Positions 1 to 6,417 of a stretch of 25,846 bases of DNA are shown one piece after another. The stretch is taken from the IMG/VR virus record IMGVR_UViG_3300038451_000690, positions 1-25,846 of that record. One strand, written 5' to 3'. The translations under genes and the position numbers were made by a program. Numbering within the stretch: position 1 is the first letter of the stretch; each line of letters begins with the position of its first letter. Origin of the DNA: a virus. Under the pieces are notes generated by a model, which saw only the letters and a list, made by a program, of their open reading frames with translations, was not told the DNA's origin and searched no databases.

Positions 1-225
1 TTACAAAATATCCGACAGGTCCGTCGAAACCCCTATCGAAGGATGCGTTTCCCATTCTTCATCGACACATTTGAAACAATACACATCCAGGCAATACTCA
101 GAACCTTCGGAATATGTCAGGCCGCTTTCCAAACAACCGCTTTTTTCTTTGAGTTCGGGCACTTCTACCTCCCAGGCATATTTGAATCCATAATATAGTG
201 TAGAAATCAGACTTTGTGACGGCAA
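1..225 (-). CDS. Hypothetical small protein, possibly a remnant
   Basis: This is an open frame of about 74 codons on the minus strand ending in TAA at the very edge of the window. It has no ATG. The longest version starts with TTG at 225, only three codons after an in-frame TGA, and has no clear ribosome binding site. A GTG about 22 codons in follows a GAGG-like sequence and would give a product of about 53 residues. The product is acidic and has a cysteine cluster (YCLDVYCFKC). I do not recognise it. It points away from the phage genes and may be a bacterial gene whose start was lost, or a chance frame. Confidence 0.35.
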   Translation of the reverse strand: MPSQSLISTLYYGFKYAWEVEVPELKEKSGCLESGLTYSEGSEYCLDVYCFKCVDEEWETHPSIGVSTDLSDIL

Positions 226-514
226 GTGGCTTCACGGCGATTAAAATCAAGTAGCGTTCATAAGAGTAGGTCTGTCCCGGAAAAGCCAAAAGAGCGGGGG
301 CCACTGCCCCCCGCGTCCCATCGCCGCTACGCGGCCCAGTGTAGCGCTTTAGCGCGTGCGTCCAGAACATCGGACCCCTCAGAAAAATTTTTTCCTTCGC
401 CTGCATTTTGCCGCTTCTATTGCCGCTTCTATTGCCGTTTCTGGTTGCCGCTTCTATTGCCGTTTGGCAGCAAAAAATCCCACGTTGTATTTGTATGCCG
501 GAGAGGGAGAATGC
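226..514. other. Non-coding stretch upstream of the packaging genes
   Basis: I find no convincing gene here. Two frames cross it but have rare starts and low-complexity Phe/Cys/Arg-rich translations that come from the tandem repeat. It holds a GC-rich hairpin (GCGGGGG at 294-300 pairing with CCCCCGC at 308-314, no T-tract), a small GCGC-TTTA-GCGC hairpin near 343-354, an A5T6 run near 382-393, and the 12-bp tandem repeat described separately. As the spacer immediately before the terminase genes, it is where a late promoter or packaging site could sit, but I see no good sigma-70 promoter. Confidence 0.5.
408..468. repeat. 12-bp tandem repeat TTGCCGCTTCTA
   Basis: Five consecutive units begin with TTGCCG at 408, 420, 432, 445 and 457. 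Units 1, 2 and 4 are identical (TTGCCGCTTCTA). Units 3 and 5 carry TTGCCGTTT, and unit 3 is one base longer. The spacing of 12-13 bp is a little over one helical turn. The array lies about 50 bp before the first phage gene and about 360 bp before the small terminase gene. Confidence 0.85.
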
Positions 515-748
515 ATGGCAAATCAATACACACCACGGGGCATTTGCACGATATGCGGGCGCAGGCTCTCAGCTTACAATCCCGGCACGAAATGTTTTTT
601 CCATTCAGTCATGGACAGGTCACAGAATTTGCTGCCCGAAGAACATTACCACCCGGTTAAATACGTCGATCCCGAAAATGGCTCACTTAAGGTCCGCATC
701 AGCGAAGGTGGAGCGTGGCGCCAGTCCGCAAACAGAATAAACGGATAG
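515..748 (+). CDS. Small protein with a C2-C2H zinc-type site
   Basis: This 77-residue protein starts at ATG 515, preceded by a good ribosome binding site (GGAGAGGGAGA). Near the N-terminus it has CTICG (C11, C14) and, after a YNPG turn, KCFFH (C27, H30). This Cys-x2-Cys / Cys-x2-His layout would suit one structural zinc ion. Similar short zinc modules with a CxxCGxxLSxYN pattern occur in small bacterial and phage proteins, some of them regulators. The rest is polar with no further recognisable domain. It is the first gene before the terminases, on the same strand, so it may belong to the late operon. A DNA-binding or packaging-accessory role is possible but not shown. Confidence 0.65.
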   Translation: MANQYTPRGICTICGRRLSAYNPGTKCFFHSVMDRSQNLLPEEHYHPVKYVDPENGSLKVRISEGGAWRQSANRING

Positions 749-825
749 TGCCGCACCGGGATAAAGGGGGCGGTTACGGCCCTCAGGTATTGAGTATCCG
801 CAGGCAATCTTTTCGAGGGGCAATA

Positions 826-1320
826 ATGGCCAAGCCGACAAAATACAAAGAGGACATGCCCGCGCGGGCTGAAAAAATGGCTCGGGCGGGCAATACCATG
901 GCAAAGATCTCCAGGGCTTTCGGGGTCCAGAGGGACACGCTGGACAACTGGGTGCAGCAAAGGGGCAAACTTCGAGAGGCAATCGAGCGCGGCCGCACCC
1001 ACTTTCGTTCCGAGTGCGCGGAGAAAAACCTCTTCAAGCGGGTCGAAGGCTACTTCTATGAGGAAAAAACCGAGGAACTGCGCAAAGTCGAAGAACTTGA
1101 CCCGATAACCGGCAGGACTGTCATCGCCGAAAAGCCGGTCGTGGTTAAAACAGTCCGTAAACATGTGCCGCCGGATACGAGGGCTGTGATCTTCGCGGTA
1201 AAGTGTCTCATGCCTGATAAATACAAAGACAGGCAGGAGGTGCAAATATCCGGGTTGACCGAATTTGTGACCGAACTTCAGGAGGCCCGAAAGCGTGCGT
1301 CGAACAGCCAATCTTCCTAA
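826..1320 (+). CDS. Terminase small subunit
   Basis: This 164-residue protein would recognise the phage DNA for packaging and load the large terminase. I chose ATG 826 because CGAGGGG lies just upstream and the protein then opens directly on its DNA-binding domain. Residues about 10-45 form a helix-turn-helix (ARAGNTMAKISRAFGV followed by a DTLDNWVQQ recognition helix), typical of small terminases. Residues 60-150 are charged and helical, which fits the oligomerisation part. The end overlaps the large terminase gene by 26 bases, and the AGGAGG for that gene lies inside this one, so the two are translationally coupled. No pac/cos site can be assigned from the sequence alone. Confidence 0.85.
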   Translation: MAKPTKYKEDMPARAEKMARAGNTMAKISRAFGVQRDTLDNWVQQRGKLREAIERGRTHFRSECAEKNLFKRVEGYFYEEKTEELRKVEELDPITGRTVIAEKPVVVKTVRKHVPPDTRAVIFAVKCLMPDKYKDRQEVQISGLTEFVTELQEARKRASNSQSS

Positions 1321-2776
1321 GAAACTCGCAGCCGATCTTGGCAAATACGCCTTGGACCCGTTGGGGTGGGTGCTCTATGCGTTTGGTTGGGGCAAGGGCG
1401 AACTGGCCGGCCCCATCGGCCCTGACGAATGGCAGAAGGAATTCCTCGCCGGGCTGGGGCAAAAGCTGAAAGACGGCGCCGGGGCCGGAGCAATTATCCG
1501 CGACGCTACAGCAAGTGGCCACGGAATCGGAAAATCCGCCCTTGTGGCATGGCTCATCCTTTGGGCCGTCTCAACATTCCCAGACACAAAGGGCGTCGTT
1601 ACGGCAAATACCGAGACGCAGCTTAAAACCAAGACATGGTCGGAGCTTGCCAAGTGGTACCGGCTTTGCTGGTTTGCAAAAGAGATGTTCGATTTAACGG
1701 CGACGGCGATCTTTTCCAGGGTGCCGGAGCACGACCGCACCTGGCGGGTCGATCAGGTCGCGTGGTCCGAGCGAAATACCGAGGCCTTCGCGGGCCTGCA
1801 CAACAAGGGACGGCGCATTCTTTTGATATTCGATGAGGCAAGCGCCATTCCGGACGTCATCTGGGAGGTCTCCGAGGGGGCCCTGACCGATGAGGGGACG
1901 GAGATCATCTGGTGTGTATTCGGAAACCCGACCAGGAACACGGGCAGGTTCAAGGACTGCTTTACGGGCAAAACGCGCAATCGCTGGACTACGAGGCAGA
2001 TCGACTCCCGCATGAGCCGGTTTACGAATAAAGAGCAGATCGAGCAGTGGGTCCAGGATTACGGGATCGATTCGGATTTCGTGAAGGTGCGAGTGCGCGG
2101 TATGTTTCCGGCCCTGTCGGCGAGGCAGTTCATAAGCGTTGTGGACGTGGATGCCGCTTTTGGCAGGTTTTTAAGGGATGAGCAGTACAGCTTCGCGCCG
2201 AAGATAGTCTCGGTCGACCCGGCCTGGGAAGGCGACGACGAACTGGTGATAGGTCTTCGGCAGGGGCTCGCGTTCAGCATTAAGCGGGTCATTCCTAAAA
2301 ACGATAATGATATGCAGGTTGCTAACATTATTGCGCAGCTCGAAGACACGGAAAGTGCGGATGCGGTCTTTATCGATGCCGGCTACGGCACGGGAATCGT
2401 CTCCGCGGGAAGGACAATGGGCAGGAACTGGCAGCTCGTCTGGTTTTCCGGAGAATCATCCGATCCGGGGTATCTCAACAAACGCGCCGAGATGTGGGGC
2501 AACATGCGCGACTGGTTGAAATCGGGCGGAGCGATACCCAGGGATACGGCCCTGTACAATGACCTGATCGGACCTGAGACCGTCGGCAGGATGGACGGCA
2601 AGATCCAACTCGAAGCCAAGGCGGACATGAAGAAACGCGGGCTCAAGTCTCCAAACCGGGCCGATTGTCTGGCGATATCGTTTGCATATCCCGTAAGCGC
2701 CAAGATCAACCGGCTCCGCAAACCCGTTTTCGCCCTGACTGAGTACGATCCGTTGGCAAATAGTTTTGAGTTTTGA
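1295..2776 (+). CDS. Terminase large subunit (packaging ATPase and nuclease)
   Basis: This 493-residue motor pumps DNA into the prohead and cuts the concatemer. The start is GTG 1295, with GGAGG at 1281-1285, inside the end of the small subunit gene. The N-terminal ATPase has a P-loop SGHGIGKS (residues 74-81) and a Walker B ILLIFDEAS (175-183) with catalytic Glu181. The C-terminal RNase H-like nuclease shows three acidic positions in the right order: D308 in VSVDPA, D361 in FIDAG and D457 in NRADCLA. Length and motif order are normal, so it should be active. Oddly, the last residues (SFEF) are encoded by the repeat AGTTTTGAGTTTTGA, which continues into the spacer, suggesting the original C-terminus was replaced. 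Confidence 0.95.
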   Translation: MRRTANLPKKLAADLGKYALDPLGWVLYAFGWGKGELAGPIGPDEWQKEFLAGLGQKLKDGAGAGAIIRDATASGHGIGKSALVAWLILWAVSTFPDTKGVVTANTETQLKTKTWSELAKWYRLCWFAKEMFDLTATAIFSRVPEHDRTWRVDQVAWSERNTEAFAGLHNKGRRILLIFDEASAIPDVIWEVSEGALTDEGTEIIWCVFGNPTRNTGRFKDCFTGKTRNRWTTRQIDSRMSRFTNKEQIEQWVQDYGIDSDFVKVRVRGMFPALSARQFISVVDVDAAFGRFLRDEQYSFAPKIVSVDPAWEGDDELVIGLRQGLAFSIKRVIPKNDNDMQVANIIAQLEDTESADAVFIDAGYGTGIVSAGRTMGRNWQLVWFSGESSDPGYLNKRAEMWGNMRDWLKSGGAIPRDTALYNDLIGPETVGRMDGKIQLEAKADMKKRGLKSPNRADCLAISFAYPVSAKINRLRKPVFALTEYDPLANSFEF

Positions 2777-2850
2777 GTTTCCAGTTTTTAGTGAAAATCG
2801 GGAACTCGAAACCCTTACGACTCCAACTAAAAACTAACAACTAAAAACTC
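2762..2850. repeat. AGTTTTGAGTTTT repeat with inverted copy (spacer hairpin)
   Basis: The end of the large terminase gene and the following spacer contain AGTTTTGAGTTTTGAGTTT (2762-2780) and CAGTTTTTAGT, followed by inverted copies ACTAAAAACT (about 2826-2835 and 2840-2849). The arms can form an imperfect AT-rich hairpin. The same 19-bp word recurs in opposite orientation (18 of 19 bases) at 3088-3106, inside the portal gene. Confidence 0.75.
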
Positions 2851-2864
2851 GAACGGAGTGAGCA

Positions 2865-3071
2865 ATGTGCTTTTCATCCCCATCGGTACCAGCTCCTGTC
2901 CCGGCCCCGGCGCCTCCGCCGAGCTTGCCGGACAGCGGCGTGCAGAACGCGGGTGCAAATCAGCGCAACCTCGCGGCAATGGCTTACGGGGCGAGCTCGA
3001 CCATTTTAACCGGGCCTCAGGGCTTGCAGACACCGGCGAGCACCACCAACAAAAGCTTGCTGGGGGGCTAA
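2865..3071 (+). CDS. Small conserved phage protein next to the portal
   Basis: This 68-residue protein starts at ATG 2865 after GGAGTG. The first 25 residues are rich in Pro and Ala (PAPVPAPAPPPSLP) and begin MCFSSPS. The C-terminal half carries SSTILTGPQGL and ends KSLLGG. Small proteins with a Pro-rich start and an SSTILTG ... LLG ending are common beside the portal gene in podoviruses. Their function is not established; a minor virion or ejected protein is a reasonable guess. The gene is bracketed by inverted copies of the AAAACTC repeat, one at the end of the terminase gene and one at the start of the portal gene, and its stop lies one base before the portal start. Confidence 0.75.
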   Translation: MCFSSPSVPAPVPAPAPPPSLPDSGVQNAGANQRNLAAMAYGASSTILTGPQGLQTPASTTNKSLLGG

Positions 3072-3072
3072 G

Positions 3073-4779
3073 TTGACTCAAAACTCAAGACTCAAAACTC
3101 AAAACTCTTCCGAGCCGATCAAAGAGCTTCGGGGCTATCTTGACGGGCGCATGGCGGGCTTGAGGTCCGAGCGCTGGTCCTACTGGCAGCATTGGCGCCA
3201 ACTCTCTGACTTTATTTTACCCAGGCGCGGACGGTTCCTGCAGACGCCCAACCAGGCCACAAAGGGCGATCCCGTTGGGTCGAGGATTATCAACGAGACG
3301 CCGACCCTGGCCGCAAGAACACTATCGGCGGGATTGATGGCGGGGCTGACATCCCCCGCCCGGCCCTGGTTCAGGTTATCTATTCGGGACATGGATGTTT
3401 CTGATAATACCCCGGTGAGGTTGTGGCTGGATGAAGTTACTAAGCGGCTTCTGACGGTCTTATCCCAGAGCAACGCCTACAACGCCCTGCACGTGATCTA
3501 CGAAGAACTGGGGGTGTTCGGAACCGGCTGTGTGCTCATCGAGGAGGATTACGAGGATGTCGTTCGCTGTCAGACTTTGACGGTGGGAGAATATTATCTG
3601 GCAAGCTCCGGACGAAACGAAATCGATACGCTGTACCGAGAATACGTACTCACTGTTGCTCAAATCGTTGATCGATTCGGCGTCGAGGCCTGCAGCCGGA
3701 CCGTCCAAAGCCTTTTTGAGTCCAGACAGCACGACAAGGAAATAAACGTCTGCCAGGCCATTGAGCCAAACGACGACCGGGCGCCCCAGATACCGGGCTT
3801 GAAAGGCCGCAAGTTCCGGTCTGTCGTCTGGGAGTGGGGACAAAGCCAGGATAAGGTTTTAGAGCTAAGGGGCTACCATGAACAACCCTTTTGCGCGCCA
3901 CGGTGGCACGTCATCGGGAATGATTCTTACGGCAGATCCCCCGGCATGGAATGTCTGGGCGCATCCAAGATGCTGCAGACCCTCGAGCGCAGGACTGCCC
4001 AGGCAATCGACAAGGTGCTCAATCCTCCGATGGTGGCCGATGTTTCGATGAAAAACGAGCCTGCATCGCTTTTGCCCGGCGGGGTCACTTATGTTGCCAA
4101 CCTTGCGCAAAGCGGATTTAAGCCGGCCTATGAAGTTCCGCCGGATATCCGGGGAGCTGAGGAAAAGATCGCAAAGGCCGAGGAAAGGATCAAAAGCACA
4201 TTTTTTGCCGATCTCTTCCTGATGATAAGCCAGCTCGACACGGTGAGGACCGCAACCGAGATCATCGAGCGAAAGCAGGAAAAGATGCTGATGCTCGGGC
4301 CGTTTCTGGAAAGGTCTCAGTTCGAGCTTATCAATCCGTTCATCGAGCGCGTCTTCGCGGTGATGTACCGGGCGCGGCTTATCCCTTCGGCTCCGCGCGA
4401 AATCATGGGCAGGGCCCTCGATATCGAATGTGTGTCAACGCTGGCCGATGCGCAGAAGTCAACGGCAACGACCGGCATAGAGAGGCTCGTTGCATTCGTG
4501 GGGAACCTTGCCGCGGCCAGACCCGAAACCCTCGATAACATAGATTTCGATGAAACGGTGCGCGAGTACGCGGACCTCATCGGGGTTACGCAGAAACTCA
4601 TTGTGGCCCAGCAGCAAAGGGACCTCATCAGGAAGCAGCGTGCTCAGCAGATGCAGGCCCAACAGCAGGCGCAAATGGCGATGGCGGGGGTGCAGGGGGC
4701 AAAGACCCTCAGCGAAACAGACGTTGGCGGCGGGCAGAATGCGCTGGCCAAGATGCTTGGGACGGGGCAGGCAGCATAA
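3073..4779 (+). CDS. Portal (head-to-tail connector) protein
   Basis: This 568-residue protein forms the dodecameric ring at one capsid vertex through which DNA enters and leaves. It is of the T7 gp8 head-to-tail connector type. Signature stretches are FILPRRGRFL (about 48-57), NETPTLAARTLSAGLMAGL with SPARPWFRL just after it, and the helical C-terminal part with a Gln-rich tail (MQAQQQAQMAMAG). The start is TTG 3073, two bases after the previous stop and close to a G-run. The family normally starts only a few residues before the LRGYLDGRMAGLRSERW helix, so this start is plausible. The first 12 residues (TQNSRLKTQNS) are encoded by the AAAACTC repeat and are probably not ancestral. Confidence 0.93.
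   Translation: MTQNSRLKTQNSSEPIKELRGYLDGRMAGLRSERWSYWQHWRQLSDFILPRRGRFLQTPNQATKGDPVGSRIINETPTLAARTLSAGLMAGLTSPARPWFRLSIRDMDVSDNTPVRLWLDEVTKRLLTVLSQSNAYNALHVIYEELGVFGTGCVLIEEDYEDVVRCQTLTVGEYYLASSGRNEIDTLYREYVLTVAQIVDRFGVEACSRTVQSLFESRQHDKEINVCQAIEPNDDRAPQIPGLKGRKFRSVVWEWGQSQDKVLELRGYHEQPFCAPRWHVIGNDSYGRSPGMECLGASKMLQTLERRTAQAIDKVLNPPMVADVSMKNEPASLLPGGVTYVANLAQSGFKPAYEVPPDIRGAEEKIAKAEERIKSTFFADLFLMISQLDTVRTATEIIERKQEKMLMLGPFLERSQFELINPFIERVFAVMYRARLIPSAPREIMGRALDIECVSTLADAQKSTATTGIERLVAFVGNLAAARPETLDNIDFDETVREYADLIGVTQKLIVAQQQRDLIRKQRAQQMQAQQQAQMAMAGVQGAKTLSETDVGGGQNALAKMLGTGQAA
3077..3108. repeat. ACTCAAA tandem repeat at the 5' end of the portal gene
   Basis: ACTCAAA-type units are repeated about five times. 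Bases 3088-3106 match the reverse complement of 2762-2780 at 18 of 19 positions. The repeat lies within the coding sequence and supplies the N-terminal residues of the portal protein. Confidence 0.8.
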
Positions 4780-4794
4780 AATTTAGCTGGTCTC

Positions 4795-4819
4795 GGCCCG
4801 CTTGTGCCACAGGCGGGCC
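4795..4819 (+). promoter_or_regulatory. Hairpin after the portal gene
   Basis: GGCCCGCTTG (4795-4804) pairs with CAGGCGGGCC (4810-4819) over 10 bp with one G-U pair and a 5-base loop. There is no T-run behind it, and the ribosome binding site of the next gene (AAAGGGGA) follows within a few bases. It is more likely an mRNA stability or attenuation element than a strong terminator. Confidence 0.6.
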
Positions 4820-4835
4820 GGAAAGGGGATAAGAC

Positions 4836-5168
4836 GTGATCAGAGTAGCTCAGGCACTGGACAGTTTCAGCAATCCGTTAATTGGCGGGATACAGCAATC
4901 AGATACGATCTATGCGATTGCTCTGGCTGCAAACACCAGCCAGCAGATCCAGATCCCGACGGGGGCGAATGCGGTCAACTTTTCCGTAAGCGGCGGGACT
5001 GATTTCTACATGAAGTTCGCAAACGCGGTGATAGCCGTCCCAAGCTCAAACGTTGTTGACGGAAGCGCACCGGAGCTTAATCCGCAATTTAGATCATGTG
5101 CGGGTAAAACTTATGTGAGCCTGATCAGTGCGGCAAACTGTGTGGTGACAATTGCGTTTTACGCGTGA
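4836..5168 (+). CDS. Small virion-type protein of unknown function
   Basis: This 110-residue protein starts at GTG 4836 behind AAAGGGGA. It has no signal peptide and no membrane segment. The pattern IYAIALAANTSQQIQIPTGA, then an aromatic DFYMKF, VPSS, ELNPQFR and a final VVTIAFYA, looks like one compact beta-sandwich. Small beta-rich proteins of this kind occur among podovirus head and tail genes, but I cannot name a family. It lies between the portal and the secreted block and ends inside the upstream region of the next gene. A small decoration or fibre-base protein is possible. Confidence 0.7.
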   Translation: MIRVAQALDSFSNPLIGGIQQSDTIYAIALAANTSQQIQIPTGANAVNFSVSGGTDFYMKFANAVIAVPSSNVVDGSAPELNPQFRSCAGKTYVSLISAANCVVTIAFYA

Positions 5169-5178
5169 AGGGGCGGCG

Positions 5179-6405
5179 ATGAAAAGAGTACTGATTTTAT
5201 TGGCGGCTATTACGTTGATGTGCTCTGGCTCGGCCCTGGCGCAATACAATCAGCCGGGGCACGGGGGCAATTCGGGCAGCACGGGCCTACCAGCAGGTAC
5301 AACGGTAAACGGATCAGGCATCAATTTCCCTGGTTCAATAGGTATAGGGACTACGTCACTCCTATCAACCTCTGGTACCTGGACCAACGGCGATTACTGC
5401 ACTTATAGTTCGTCTGCCGGTTCGATAGTCTGCACGTCGGCGGGCACCGGTTCTCAGACCTGGCCTACAGGCAGTGCGGGTATCCCGAACTATAACGGCT
5501 CGAACGGGTGGGGTACATCGTATAGTGCCAGCAACCCCATCCCTGTAAACTTTCTGAAGTCAGGGACGCTCACCGATACGGACCTTTGCACTTATTCGGC
5601 CACCAACGGACTCGTTTGCAATACGCCCGTCCCGACAACTCTTCCTCCCAACGGGTCCGCAAGCGGTGATCTAAGTGGGTCATATCCCGGGCCGACGGTG
5701 GCTAAAGTAAACGGTGTAAGCTATGGCAGTTCCCCTCCCTCGCATTCCGTTCCCGTTAATGGCGTTTATAAAGTAGTCCCCGACTGCCAGGACAGTGCCG
5801 GAAACCATTTGAACTATACGCAGAGCACCGACGCTTTTAGCTGCGGAAACAGTGGCGGAGGTGGCGGCTCGATGACCTGGCCTTCCGCCGCAGGCATCGC
5901 TGTCTATGGCGGGTCAAGCGCATGGGGAACGTCTATCGGTGAAACAGATGGCAATATAATTTACGGAGCATCCGGATCATGGACTAAGGGCACCGCGCTA
6001 CCCAACGGGATCACGGCAACCACTCAGTCGGCAGATTCCAACGATACAAAGCTGGCAACTGATGCCTATGTAGATTCTGAGTTCGTTATCACAGGTACGT
6101 CTCTGACGGCAGGGGCCGCTTACTATATCAACTCAAGCACCGGCCTTGCCCTCGCACAAGCTAATTCCTCAACGACTATGCCTGCGGTTTGCGTGGCGAC
6201 CTCTTCGACCGTGTGCCGAAAAATCGGCAAGTACACCACAACGAGTCTCACTCAGGGCAGTCTCTACTATGTCAGTGACGGCGCGGCCGGACTTTTGACT
6301 ACCACAAAGCCTACAACGGTTGGGACAATAGTTCAGATCATGGGCTTTGCAGAGTCAACCACTGTGCTTGATATCAGTCCAAACCTTATGCTCATAACGA
6401 ATTAA
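5179..6405 (+). CDS. Fibre-like protein with a Sec signal peptide
   Basis: This is a 408-residue protein. I chose ATG 5179 (GAAGGGG upstream) because it gives a clean signal peptide: MKR, a hydrophobic LILLAAITLMCSGS core, and an ALA cleavage site before QYNQ. The mature part is Gly/Ser/Thr-rich with two copies of a module beginning TWP and containing a GWGTS or AWGTS turn (about residues 90-120 and 230-270). It has the phage-fibre phrase SGDLSGSYPGPTVAKVNG, a linker GGGGGS, the phrase DSNDTKLATDAYVDS, and a C-terminal beta domain with repeated LTAGAAYYI / LTQGSLYYV turns. These features point to a trimeric fibre or adhesin. Export is odd for a virion protein, because virions assemble in the cytoplasm. 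Either it acts at the cell surface or periplasm, or the leader has another use. Confidence 0.8.
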   Translation: MKRVLILLAAITLMCSGSALAQYNQPGHGGNSGSTGLPAGTTVNGSGINFPGSIGIGTTSLLSTSGTWTNGDYCTYSSSAGSIVCTSAGTGSQTWPTGSAGIPNYNGSNGWGTSYSASNPIPVNFLKSGTLTDTDLCTYSATNGLVCNTPVPTTLPPNGSASGDLSGSYPGPTVAKVNGVSYGSSPPSHSVPVNGVYKVVPDCQDSAGNHLNYTQSTDAFSCGNSGGGGGSMTWPSAAGIAVYGGSSAWGTSIGETDGNIIYGASGSWTKGTALPNGITATTQSADSNDTKLATDAYVDSEFVITGTSLTAGAAYYINSSTGLALAQANSSTTMPAVCVATSSTVCRKIGKYTTTSLTQGSLYYVSDGAAGLLTTTKPTTVGTIVQIMGFAESTTVLDISPNLMLITN

Positions 6406-6417
6406 AGGAGGCTGCCC

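Noticed and set aside
408-468. Short CRISPR array
   Set aside because: The units are directly adjacent with no spacers and are only 12-13 bp long.
464-496. Sigma-70 promoter TTGGCA ... TTGTAT before the first phage gene
   Set aside because: With TTGGCA as the -35 box the candidate -10 boxes fall at 15 or 21 bp spacing, so it is too poor to list.
98-526. Long minus-strand frame of 142 codons
   Set aside because: It crosses the tandem repeat and the non-coding spacer, has low-complexity charged composition and overlaps the better 77-residue gene start; no ribosome binding site.
646-1344. Minus-strand frame of 232 codons opposite the small terminase
   Set aside because: It lies entirely opposite genes with clear motifs and has Phe/Arg/His-rich composition typical of an antisense shadow.
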